Below, one piece after another: positions 52,503 through 60,586 of a DNA stretch of 64,000 nucleotides. This DNA comes from JARRKC01 sp037388505. GTDB taxonomy: Bacteria; Acidobacteriota; UBA6911; RPQK01; JAPXNP01. The stretch covers positions 1 through 64,000 of the forward strand of contig JARRKC010000012.1 in NCBI GenBank assembly GCA_037388505.1, in the 5' to 3' direction. The notes under the pieces are model-generated. The model ran no database searches. It was given only the letters and a program-made list of their open reading frames with translations, and was not told the origin of the DNA. The position numbers and the translations under genes were made by a program. Every line of letters begins with the position of its first letter. The stretch's first letter is position 1.

Positions 52503-53105
52503 ATGGAGAGCACGGCACTGATCGGATCCGAGGCAAGGTTGGGCGACAATGCCCTGGTGGCAGAGTATCTCGAGGGCTGTGACGTCGCCTTCGAGTTTCT
52601 CGTGCATCGCTATCAGGACCGGCTCGTCAACTACATCAACGGAATCATTCGTGACTATGATCGTGCGATCGATCTGAGCCAGGACACCTTCATCCGGGTA
52701 TTTCGCAATGCACACCGCTATGAGGGGAAGTACCAGTTCTCGACCTGGCTCTATCGGATTGCCACCAATCTTGCCATCGACGAACTGCGCCGACGCGAGA
52801 GAAAGGGGCGCTTCTTCTTCCACAATGTCTTGGACTTCTTCCAGCCCGAAGGGAAGAGCGTTCCTCTACCGGATCTTCGGCATTGCCCCGAACGAACCCT
52901 CGACACGAAGGAAAAGGCCCACTACCTTCAGATCGCCATCGACTCTCTGACAGAGAAATATCGGCTTCCATTCATCCTGAAGGAGGTGCAGGGCCTTTCC
53001 TACGAGGAGACGAGCCAAGTCCTCAACATTTCCCTGGGAACCGTGAAGTCTCGGATCCACCGGGCCAAGATGCTCTTGCGCGAGAGGTTGATCGGCGTCC
53101 TATGA
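52503..53105 (+). CDS. ECF RNA polymerase sigma factor, RpoE-like
   Basis: A 200-residue sigma factor. Region 2 shows FEFLVHRYQDRLVNYINGII and DLSQDTFIRVFRNAHRYEGK followed by FSTWLYRIATNLAIDELRRR; region 4 shows IDSLTEKYRLPFILKEVQGL, SYEETSQVLNISLGTVKSRI and HRAKMLLRERL. A 30-residue basic linker (RKGRFFFHNVLDFFQPEGKS) joins them. The anti-sigma gene starts in the overlapping ATGA. With the promoter at 52468 and the PDZ protein downstream this forms an envelope-stress operon similar in plan to rpoE-rseA-degS/htrA. Confidence 0.93.
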   Translation: MESTALIGSEARLGDNALVAEYLEGCDVAFEFLVHRYQDRLVNYINGIIRDYDRAIDLSQDTFIRVFRNAHRYEGKYQFSTWLYRIATNLAIDELRRRERKGRFFFHNVLDFFQPEGKSVPLPDLRHCPERTLDTKEKAHYLQIAIDSLTEKYRLPFILKEVQGLSYEETSQVLNISLGTVKSRIHRAKMLLRERLIGVL

Positions 53106-53611
53106 ACTGCGTTCACGTGCAGACGAGTCTGGCCGAAGATCTTCTGAGCCGGACCGACGAGGAGGTTGCGGCCCACCTGTCGGCCTGCCCCGACTGCAGC
53201 AGACTGTGCGACGAACTGCTCGAACTGGAAGATCTTTCGCGCAGTCTCAGTGGCCGATTTCGGGTTCCGACCGAATTCCGGGACGAGGTGCTGGCCAGGC
53301 TTGCGGAACGAAAGGCACGTCGTCGTCGCCGATTCGGTGTTGCAGCCGCGGTCGCGCTCGTCGCACTCCTCCTCGCGGTGTTCGTTCGACCCTGGGAAGC
53401 CAGCCGGGTGACTGACCGCCACGCAGGCGTGCCACCAGTGGTCATGCAGTTGGCCGCTCCTGTCGGCCAGGAACAGACCGGATCCGATTATGTCGACGTC
53501 GTCGTCACCCAGGACGGGGGCGAGGACCTGATCCTGCGCGTGCCTTCCGTCATCGAGATCCATCGAACTCAGCTGCAAGAGGACTTCTATATCAGCAATG
53601 TCAGTCATTAG
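53102..53611 (+). CDS. Zinc-finger anti-sigma factor
   Basis: A 169-residue membrane protein. The N-terminus carries the anti-sigma zinc motif (EEVAAHLSACPDCSRLCDEL, H-x3-C-x2-C), which would hold the sigma factor. One transmembrane helix (FGVAAAVALVALLLAVFVRP, about residues 80-99) follows a basic stretch. The periplasmic tail of about 70 residues has SDYVDVVVTQDGGEDLILRV and ends YISNVSH. The ATG overlaps the sigma stop codon, and the gene overlaps the next one by 14 bases, so all three are translationally coupled. Confidence 0.88.
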   Translation: MNCVHVQTSLAEDLLSRTDEEVAAHLSACPDCSRLCDELLELEDLSRSLSGRFRVPTEFRDEVLARLAERKARRRRRFGVAAAVALVALLLAVFVRPWEASRVTDRHAGVPPVVMQLAAPVGQEQTGSDYVDVVVTQDGGEDLILRVPSVIEIHRTQLQEDFYISNVSH

Positions 53612-55067
53612 AGGCCAGCGCGCCTGCGCAGCGGCTCTTCTCTTTCTCTGTCTGGGTGTGACAGCAGCCGTGTCCGTAACAGGCTGGGCAGGGGAGACCG
53701 TCGAAGCGACAATCCGCGGTTCTCTCGTGCGGGTCCAGTTCAAGCGCAAAGTCCCCGCGGTCGTCTATCAGAACAAGCTGATTCCCGAAGCTTCTGTTCT
53801 CGAAGTCAGTGAGTTTCCGGGCATCGTCGCTGACTCCCGAGGCTATGTGGTCTCCTATATTGGCAGCGCTTGGGCGGATCTGGGCAGCAGCGTACCGCAG
53901 GTCGACATTCGACTCCCGGATGGAGAAGAGTCACCCGCCCGGTTCGTGGGGATCGACGAGCGCGTCTCTCTTGCCGTTCTCCACGCTCAAGAACTCGCAA
54001 AGCGCGCGGTCGTCTTCGGGAGTCTTGAAGATGCCAAGAATCTGAACCTGATGGCTTGGTCCGGCGATGACCACGAATCGGACCAAATCGCCCGGTATTC
54101 GGTTGTTCCGGGCGACGCACCACGCGCCCCGGCCGGGAAGTGGACTGCGGCGCCCCTGGCTGTCCTGCAGTTCACTAACGGCGATTTCGAGCCGGAGAAA
54201 CAAATCCGAGTTCGCATGAAAGCCGGAGTTCTCGGATCCTCACAAGCTGTCGGGGCTCCTTTGTTCGACGACTCGGGCCGGTTTTTCGGTTTCGTTACGG
54301 GGATGGAGAAGGCTGGCCTGGTTCAGGCCGCGAGGCTTCTGCGGGTCATCGGGGTCAACTCGACCCGGACCTCCCTCCGCGAAATTGTTGCGCGTGGCGG
54401 CAACATCCGCGCTGGCTGGCTTGGCATCTGGCTCGACGGCGCAACGGACCGGGTCCGCATCCAGAAGGTCGTCGAGGGAGGGCCCGCCGATCGGGCGGGG
54501 TTGCGGGACGGCGATCTGATCCTCAAGCTCGGCGATTCTGCAGTTTGGTCGACGACCAAACTGGTACGCATCCTGCGTTGGGAGAACCCGGGAAGCCAGA
54601 TTCCGTTGACGATAGAACGGAACGGGCGGCGGGAAACCGTGTCGGTTGAACTGGGCTCGTGGCCCGTTGCATCCGCGTCCAGGTTCGCCTATGCGATCCA
54701 GATACCCAAGGTCTGGTCTCCGAACCCTTCCGGTCAGGACATACCGATATCGAAGCTGCAGGTGTATCCGGTTCCGATGGATTCTCCCGTGCGGCTTGGT
54801 CTTGCCGTGGAGCCGCTGACGGCGCAGTTGGCGCGTTACTTTCGAGTGCCCGGGGGCACCGGCCTCCTCGTCACTTCCGTCGTGGATGGCAGCCCGGCCA
54901 GTCGTTTCGAACTCCGGGCAGGTGATGTCCTCACTCAGATCAACGGATCGAACGTCGAGTCGCCGACGGACATCCGAAAGGTGATCGACTCGTCGAAAGA
55001 CGGCATCCTGGTCATCAGTTTCGTGCGGGACGGTCAGGTGCAAACCTGCAAAGTCGTGCTTCAGTAG
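53598..55067 (+). CDS. Protease-dead HtrA-like protein with two PDZ domains
   Basis: A 489-residue exported protein (signal peptide ends near VTGWAG). Residues about 60-240 follow the trypsin fold of HtrA/DegS, but all three catalytic positions look lost: GYIVTNNHV becomes GYVVSYIGSA (no His), TDLAVL becomes VSLAVL (Ser124 for Asp) and GNSGGPL becomes QAVGAPL (Val218 for Ser). Two PDZ domains follow (LGIWLDGATDRVRIQKVVEG and PADRAGLRDGDLILKLGD near 275-350; LGLAVEPLTAQLARYFRVPG near 400-489). It is likely a sensor or chaperone that binds misfolded C-termini and acts on the anti-sigma factor. It is the last gene of the sigma operon. Confidence 0.85.
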   Translation: MSVIRGQRACAAALLFLCLGVTAAVSVTGWAGETVEATIRGSLVRVQFKRKVPAVVYQNKLIPEASVLEVSEFPGIVADSRGYVVSYIGSAWADLGSSVPQVDIRLPDGEESPARFVGIDERVSLAVLHAQELAKRAVVFGSLEDAKNLNLMAWSGDDHESDQIARYSVVPGDAPRAPAGKWTAAPLAVLQFTNGDFEPEKQIRVRMKAGVLGSSQAVGAPLFDDSGRFFGFVTGMEKAGLVQAARLLRVIGVNSTRTSLREIVARGGNIRAGWLGIWLDGATDRVRIQKVVEGGPADRAGLRDGDLILKLGDSAVWSTTKLVRILRWENPGSQIPLTIERNGRRETVSVELGSWPVASASRFAYAIQIPKVWSPNPSGQDIPISKLQVYPVPMDSPVRLGLAVEPLTAQLARYFRVPGGTGLLVTSVVDGSPASRFELRAGDVLTQINGSNVESPTDIRKVIDSSKDGILVISFVRDGQVQTCKVVLQ

Positions 55068-55088
55068 CTTGGACCCGGATGCGGGCCG

Positions 55089-55265
55089 GCCCGCATTCCT
55101 CACCAGAATCCTGCTGCGGCGGCGGATAGGCAGGCGCCTGCTGCGTTGCCGCTCCTCGTCCTCCTCGACGTACCGTCCAGTACGTCTGCGGGGGCCTTCG
55201 TCGCGCGCCTTGCAGCCATCTGCCTCTCCACCGCCTCGCAACGGACCCTGGTGAGAAATGCGGGC
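55089..55265. repeat. 177-base imperfect palindrome upstream of uvrA
   Basis: The ends GCCCGCATT (55089-55097) and AATGCGGGC (55257-55265) are exact reverse complements, and CTCACCAG and CTGGTGAG continue the pairing. Toward the centre GACGTAC and GTACGTC pair around CGTCCA. The intermediate arms are partly complementary. The whole intergenic gap except its edges could fold into one cruciform or RNA hairpin. No coding frame is supported in it. Confidence 0.75.
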
Positions 55266-55277
55266 TAGAATATAGCC

Positions 55278-58070
55278 ATGCAGGACATCGTCGTCCGGGG
55301 AGCCAGGCAGCACAATCTCCGTAATCTCGATCTGACGATTCCCCGACAAGCCATCACCGTGATCACCGGTCTGAGCGGTTCGGGCAAGTCCAGTCTGGCT
55401 TTCGACACGCTGTATGCGGAGGGGCAGCGGCGCTACATCGAATCACTCTCGACCTACGCCCGCCAGTTCCTGGAGCAGATGGAGAAGCCGGACGTCGACA
55501 CCATCGACGGACTCTCCCCTGCCATCTCGATTGAACAGAAAACCACGGCCCGCGGTAGTCGTTCGACCGTGGGGACGATCACAGAGATCTACGACTACTT
55601 CCGTCTCCTCTTCTCGAGCATTGGTTTGCCCCATTGTCCCAGCTGCGGCAGGGAAATCTCCCGGCAGTCCGTGGATGACATCGTTCGCCGCATCCTGGAG
55701 CTTCCTCAGGGCAGTCGACTGACGATCCTGGCTCCGGTCGTGCGAGAGCGCAAGGGCGAGTTCAGAAAGCTCTTCGAGCGTTTCCTGAAAGAGGGCTTCA
55801 TCCGTGCCCGGGTGGACGGTGAGATCGTCGAGCTCGAAGAGCCGCCGGCGCTCAACCGGCGGCGCAACCATACCATCGAAGTCGTCGTTGACCGCCTGAA
55901 GGTCGGATCCGAATACGGAGCGAGGATCGAGGAGTCGGTTCAACAGGCGCTCAAGATTGCTGACGGTCTGATCACAGCCTCGGTGCAGGGAGGTGAGGAC
56001 TACCTCTTTTCGGAGCGGAGCGCCTGCGTGAATTGCGGGATTGACGTGCCTGCCCTGGAGCCCCGCAGTTTCTCGTTCAACAGCAAGTTCGGGGCTTGTC
56101 CGGTCTGCGGCGGGATTGGTTCGTTTCAGCAGATCGATTTGAATCGGCTCGTCAAGACCCCGGAGCGACCTCCCGGTCAGGTCGAGCTTGCCCTCTCCGA
56201 TCGGGATCTGGAGTACCTTTTCCGGGAAGCTGCCGCGGCGCTGCTGAGGCACCTGGGGGAGTCTTCGGAGACTCCCTTCAACGCCCTTCCATCGGCTTTC
56301 CGGACGGCTCTGCGAGACGGGCTTCCGGAGCCGCTCGAATTCCGATATGGGGAACATGTCTATCGGAGCAGGTTCGGCGGACTCAACCAATGGTTCCGTG
56401 AGCGGATCGAGCGCACGTCCAGCTCGAAACGCAGGCAGCAGATGCTGTCCTTCATGAGGGAGGCGGACTGCGGAGCCTGTGGTGGCAGCCGACTTCGTCC
56501 CGAGAGTCGAGCGGTCCGCATCAACGGTCTCTCGATTTCGGATTACTGTCGAGTGCCTCTCGATCAGTGCAGTCATGCGCTTGGTGACCTGCGTCTGAAC
56601 CAAAGGGATCGGCTCGTCGCCGGGCCGATCTTGGATGAGATCCGCCATCGCGTCGCTTTCCTCGTAAATATCGGACTGGACTATCTGGCTCTGGATCGAC
56701 GATCCGAGACGCTGTCGGCCGGAGAAGCTCAGCGAGTGCGGCTTGCGACTCAAATCGGCTCACAGCTGCGCGGCGTTCTCTACGTTCTCGATGAGCCGTC
56801 GATCGGCTTGCATGCCCGGGACACGAAGAGCCTTCTCGATGCCCTGGCGCGGCTTCGCGATCTGGGAAACACCATCGTCGTCGTCGAGCACGATGAGGAT
56901 ACGATCCGAAGTGCCGATCACATCCTCGATCTGGGGCCCGGAGCCGGACTGTACGGAGGACGTGTCGTTGCGGAAGGACGACTGGCCGACATCGTCTCGA
57001 ATTCCGACTCACTGACGGGGGCGTATCTCTCCGGCAGGAAGAAGATCGCGCCGCCTGGCAGACCGAGGGAGGGAAACGGCCGCTCCATCGATCTTCTCGG
57101 CGTCCGTCACCACAATCTTTCCGATGTGGATGTTACGTTTCCACTGGGCCGACTGATTGCCGTGACCGGCGTTTCGGGTGCCGGCAAGTCTTCGCTCGTC
57201 GACGAGGTGCTCTACCGGACCCTCTCCAGACATCTTTACTCAGCTCTTGCCGAGCCGGGGGAGGTGCGAAAGATAGAGGGCCTGGAGAATATCGACAAGG
57301 TCATCGAAATCGACCAGTCTCCTATCGGGCGCTCGCCACGGTCCAACCCCGCGACCTATTCAGGGGTGTTTACCCCCATTCGGGAGCTCTTTGCCCTCCT
57401 TCCCGAGTCGAGGATGCGGGGCTACAAGCCCGGCCGTTTCAGTTTCAACGTGAAGGGAGGACGCTGCGAAGTCTGTCGGGGTGAGGGAATGCGGAAGATC
57501 GAGATGAACTTCCTGCCCGACGTCTACGTGGACTGCGAGGCCTGCCAGGGGGCGCGCTACAACCGCGAGACCCTTTCCGTAAATTACAAGGGCCACAGCA
57601 TAGCCGAGATTCTCGCGATGTCCGTGGAACGGGCTTACGAGGTGCTCGAGAACATCCCTCCGATCGAGTCCAGGCTCCGGACCCTCAAGCAGGTCGGGCT
57701 CGGCTATCTCACTTTGGGTCAGTCCTCGACCACGTTGTCCGGTGGAGAAGCCCAGCGAGTCAAGCTGGCTCGGGAACTGAGCCGGCGGGCGACCGGGCGC
57801 ACGCTCTACATCCTGGATGAACCCACGACCGGACTACATTTCGAGGATGTTCGGAAGCTCCTTGACATCCTGCATGAACTCGTCAATCTTGGGAACACCG
57901 TGATCGTCATCGAGCACAACCTGGATATCATCAAGTGCGCGGACTGGGTGATCGATCTGGGCCCGGAAGGAGGAGCCAAGGGGGGAAGGGTCATCGCGAC
58001 CGGAACACCCGAGGAGGTTGCGCGCGAACAACAATCCTACACGGGACGGGCTTTGCAGCGGGTGCTCTAG
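55278..58070 (+). CDS. uvrA: Excinuclease ABC subunit A
   Basis: A 930-residue ATPase of nucleotide excision repair. Two ABC modules are visible: Walker A ITGLSGSGKSSLAF and VTGVSGAGKSSLVD, signatures TLSAGEAQRVRLA and TLSGGEAQRVKLA, and Walker B VLYVLDEPSIGLH and LYILDEPTTGLH. Zinc-binding Cys pairs occur at CPSCG, CPVCG/CGACGG and CEVCRGEG/CEACQGA. The ATG at 55278 starts QDIVVRGARQHNLRNLDLTI, the usual N-terminus. It damages-scans DNA with UvrB, which is not in the window. It is preceded by the palindrome at 55089. Confidence 0.96.
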   Translation: MQDIVVRGARQHNLRNLDLTIPRQAITVITGLSGSGKSSLAFDTLYAEGQRRYIESLSTYARQFLEQMEKPDVDTIDGLSPAISIEQKTTARGSRSTVGTITEIYDYFRLLFSSIGLPHCPSCGREISRQSVDDIVRRILELPQGSRLTILAPVVRERKGEFRKLFERFLKEGFIRARVDGEIVELEEPPALNRRRNHTIEVVVDRLKVGSEYGARIEESVQQALKIADGLITASVQGGEDYLFSERSACVNCGIDVPALEPRSFSFNSKFGACPVCGGIGSFQQIDLNRLVKTPERPPGQVELALSDRDLEYLFREAAAALLRHLGESSETPFNALPSAFRTALRDGLPEPLEFRYGEHVYRSRFGGLNQWFRERIERTSSSKRRQQMLSFMREADCGACGGSRLRPESRAVRINGLSISDYCRVPLDQCSHALGDLRLNQRDRLVAGPILDEIRHRVAFLVNIGLDYLALDRRSETLSAGEAQRVRLATQIGSQLRGVLYVLDEPSIGLHARDTKSLLDALARLRDLGNTIVVVEHDEDTIRSADHILDLGPGAGLYGGRVVAEGRLADIVSNSDSLTGAYLSGRKKIAPPGRPREGNGRSIDLLGVRHHNLSDVDVTFPLGRLIAVTGVSGAGKSSLVDEVLYRTLSRHLYSALAEPGEVRKIEGLENIDKVIEIDQSPIGRSPRSNPATYSGVFTPIRELFALLPESRMRGYKPGRFSFNVKGGRCEVCRGEGMRKIEMNFLPDVYVDCEACQGARYNRETLSVNYKGHSIAEILAMSVERAYEVLENIPPIESRLRTLKQVGLGYLTLGQSSTTLSGGEAQRVKLARELSRRATGRTLYILDEPTTGLHFEDVRKLLDILHELVNLGNTVIVIEHNLDIIKCADWVIDLGPEGGAKGGRVIATGTPEEVAREQQSYTGRALQRVL

Positions 58071-58102
58071 ACCGGTCCGTTCCATGCCTTCTTCGGCGAG
58101 CA

Positions 58103-59065
58103 ATGAGCAAATACGAACGGTTCGATCTGGGGCGGACGAAGCGCTACTCGGTGACCGAACGTCCCAGCAAGGTTTCACTTGAAGCTCTGGGGCAGCCTCC
58201 GGCCTCGGATCGGTTGAGTGACTTCCTGGACTGTCTTCCCGATCTTCTGGCCGGCCGGAAACTGAGGCAACTGGTCGAGAAGATGCATCGCGCCCGAGAG
58301 CTCGGCAAGCCGCTCATCTGGGGTTTTGGGGGGCATGTGATCAAGGTCGGTCTGGGCCCCATCCTGGTCGACCTGATGGACCGGGGCTTCATCTCGGCCA
58401 TGGCCACCAATGGTAGCGGCATCATTCATGACTTCGAACTCGCCTGCTGGGGCAAGACCTCCGAGAACGTCGAACAGCAGCTGGGTACGGGTCAGTTCGG
58501 GATGGCCAGCGAGACCGGTCAGTGGATCAATGAAGCGATTTCGAAAGGAGTGGTAGAAGGGAAGGGAATTGGTGAGTCCATCGGCTCCTTCCTTGATTCC
58601 AGTTCCGCTCGGAATGGTGCCGTTTCGGTTTGCCTGCAGGCATTCCGGCGCCATCTCCCCTTGAGCGTTCACATGGCTATCGGAACGGACATCATCCACT
58701 GTCATCCGGAGGCTTCGGGAGAGGCCCTCGGAGCCGGTTCGATGCGGGATTTCCAGATCTTCACCCAGCAGGTCTCCCTCATGAACGACGGCGGTGTCTA
58801 CTTGAACGTGGGTTCGGCGGTGATTCTCCCGGAGGTGTTTCTAAAGGCCGTGACGGTTGTTCGCAGTTCCGGCCTTTCTTTGAAGGACTTCACGACGGTC
58901 GATCTTGACTTCATTCGGCACTATCGTCCCACTCAGAACGTGGTGCAGCGGCCGGTTCAGGAATCGGGAACCGGTATCAGTCTGACGGGACATCATGAGC
59001 TCATGGTGCCGCTTCTGGCCGCTTTGTTGATCCACAGTGAATCAGCCGGGACCCCCCACCCTTGA
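58103..59065 (+). CDS. Deoxyhypusine-synthase-like protein
   Basis: A protein of about 320 residues. The start at 58103 (MSKYERFDLGRTKRYSVTER) follows the uvrA stop by 32 bases. It shows a Rossmann-like layout with KPLIWGFGGHVIKVGLGPIL, DRGFISAMATNGSGIIHDFE, GTDIIHCHPEASGEALGAGS and GGVYLNVGSAVILPEVFLKA, which I read as related to deoxyhypusine synthase. The catalytic Lys motif of true DHS (W-G-K near the C-terminus) is absent, so it is not expected to make hypusine. Function is unknown. The stop overlaps the GT2 start (TTGA), so they are coupled. Confidence 0.65.
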   Translation: MSKYERFDLGRTKRYSVTERPSKVSLEALGQPPASDRLSDFLDCLPDLLAGRKLRQLVEKMHRARELGKPLIWGFGGHVIKVGLGPILVDLMDRGFISAMATNGSGIIHDFELACWGKTSENVEQQLGTGQFGMASETGQWINEAISKGVVEGKGIGESIGSFLDSSSARNGAVSVCLQAFRRHLPLSVHMAIGTDIIHCHPEASGEALGAGSMRDFQIFTQQVSLMNDGGVYLNVGSAVILPEVFLKAVTVVRSSGLSLKDFTTVDLDFIRHYRPTQNVVQRPVQESGTGISLTGHHELMVPLLAALLIHSESAGTPHP

Positions 59066-59760
59066 GACTCGGCGTCATCATTCCGGCACTGGACGAAGAG
59101 GCCTCCATCGGCGCAGTGATTGACCGCTGCCGTCGGGCCGCCTCTTCGGTCGCGGAGACCAGAATCGTCATTGCGGACAACGGCTCCGCGGATCGAACCA
59201 CGGAAGTGGCTCGCGCTGCCGGAGCGGAGGTCGTCTCGATCCGAGAGCGGGGATATGGTTCGGCCTGCCTTGCAGCGATCGAACGGTTGGCCACCTGGCC
59301 CGATCTCGTTCTCTTTCTAGACGCCGACGGTTCCAGTGCTCCGGAAGAGACTCCGAGGTTGGTTTCACCCGTACTCTCCGGGAGGGCGGAGCTCAGTCTG
59401 GGCTCGAGAACCTCGACCAAGGCGATGACCCTGCCGCAGCGCTGGGGGACCCGACTGGCGGTTCGCCTGGTCAATCTCATTTGGCGGACTCACTATCGGG
59501 ATATGGGGCCCTTTCGCTGTATCGAGCGCCGGGCACTCGAGCAGTTGGCGATGCGGGACCGAACCTGGGGCTGGACGATCGAGATGCAGATCAAGGCGGC
59601 CCAGAACCGGTTGAGGGTCGTCGAGGTCCCAGTGTCCTGGAATGCGCGCCTTGGAGGCGCGTCCAAGATCAGTGGAACCCTCAGCGGTGTCGTCAGGGCG
59701 GGAGCGAGGATCCTGTGGACAGTCGGTCGTCTGGCGGTAACCGATCACTTTGGATTTTAG
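59062..59760 (+). CDS. Glycosyltransferase family 2
   Basis: A 232-residue GT-A enzyme. Landmarks are VIIPALDEEASIGAVIDRCR, IVIADNGSADRTTEVARAAG, VLFLDADGSSAPEETPRL (D-A-D, metal-binding) and WTIEMQIKAAQNRLRVVEVP with acidic acceptor residues. It resembles the DPM/GtrB-like branch but has no C-terminal membrane pair, so it is more like a soluble dolichyl-/polyprenyl-phosphate sugar synthase core. The TTG start overlaps the previous gene's stop (TTGA). The stop lies inside the short-repeat element 59753-59944. Confidence 0.85.
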   Translation: MRLGVIIPALDEEASIGAVIDRCRRAASSVAETRIVIADNGSADRTTEVARAAGAEVVSIRERGYGSACLAAIERLATWPDLVLFLDADGSSAPEETPRLVSPVLSGRAELSLGSRTSTKAMTLPQRWGTRLAVRLVNLIWRTHYRDMGPFRCIERRALEQLAMRDRTWGWTIEMQIKAAQNRLRVVEVPVSWNARLGGASKISGTLSGVVRAGARILWTVGRLAVTDHFGF

Positions 59761-59944
59761 ATTTCCGATTTCTGATTTTCGATTCCAGGGCGGCCTGTTG
59801 TCGGGGGGGCGCCCAGCTTAATCAGAGGCAGAAAAACGGCGCGTTTTTCATAGGAGATTCTTGACTTGGACGATGTCCGGTATTCAGTCTCGCGTTCCCC
59901 GACCTCCGACGCCCACCTCAATCGCAAATCGAAAATCGGAAATG
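59753..59944. repeat. Inverted octamer element around 59760-59944
   Basis: ATTTCCGATTTCTGATTTTC (from 59761) and, about 135 bases later, AATCGCAAATCGAAAATCGG (from 59920) are near-complementary arms built of 8-base words. They flank a spacer without coding evidence. This is the AT-richer member of the same design as 47100-47456, 49481-49672 and 63026-63235. It lies between the convergent GT2 and coaE genes. Confidence 0.6.
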
Positions 59945-59947
59945 CTC

Positions 59948-60586
59948 TCAGAGTCTCGACACCAGCTCCCGGTAGGTGTGATCGATCTGCTCCTTCGTAT
60001 TGGAGAACTCTCCGGAGGTATCGATCACGTAGTCGGCGAAGGTGAGCTTCTGATAGATCGAGAGCTGGCTCTGGATGCGTTGGAGAGCTTGTTCGCGGGT
60101 GAGCCGATCCCGGCGCAAGAGACGACACAGTTGGACTTCCGGCGGGCAAAACGCCACCACGATGACATCGTAGCGGGAGATGGTGCCGACCTCGATCATC
60201 AGAGCGGCATCGACGACGACCAGCCTCGATTTGGCCGTATTGCAGTCGGCGAGTCGCCGATCTTCTTCCGCCAGGATCCAGGGATGAACGATACGGTTGA
60301 GGTCCTGCCGGGCTGACTCGTCCCTGAAAATGAGTTCCCCCAGTCGAGGCCGATCGACATTCCCGTCCGAGTCAAGGATGTCGGCACCGAATCGATCCAC
60401 GATCGCCTGATGAGCCGGTTGACCGGGGCGAACCACCTGGCGGGCCAACTTGTCCGCGTCAATGGTATGGGTTCCCAAATCCCGGAAGCGGCGAAGGATA
60501 TTCGTCTTCCCGCAGGCGATTCCGCCCGTCAGTCCGATCTTCAGCAACGTATCGGCGGTCTCAGAATCGGAACTCAACCCATTCAC
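59948..60586 (-). CDS. coaE: Dephospho-CoA kinase
   Basis: A 212-residue P-loop kinase that phosphorylates dephospho-CoA in the last step of CoA synthesis. It has IGLTGGIACGKTNILRRFRD (Walker A), THTIDADKLARQVVRPGQPA with the conserved D-A-D, IVHPWILAE, VVVDAALMIEVG and a Lid region with RLLRRDRLTREQALQRI. Length fits the family. The ATG at 60586 puts 14 residues before the first strand. It overlaps the sulfatase-like gene by 26 bases and is probably co-transcribed with it. Confidence 0.93.
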   Translation of the reverse strand: MNGLSSDSETADTLLKIGLTGGIACGKTNILRRFRDLGTHTIDADKLARQVVRPGQPAHQAIVDRFGADILDSDGNVDRPRLGELIFRDESARQDLNRIVHPWILAEEDRRLADCNTAKSRLVVVDAALMIEVGTISRYDVIVVAFCPPEVQLCRLLRRDRLTREQALQRIQSQLSIYQKLTFADYVIDTSGEFSNTKEQIDHTYRELVSRL

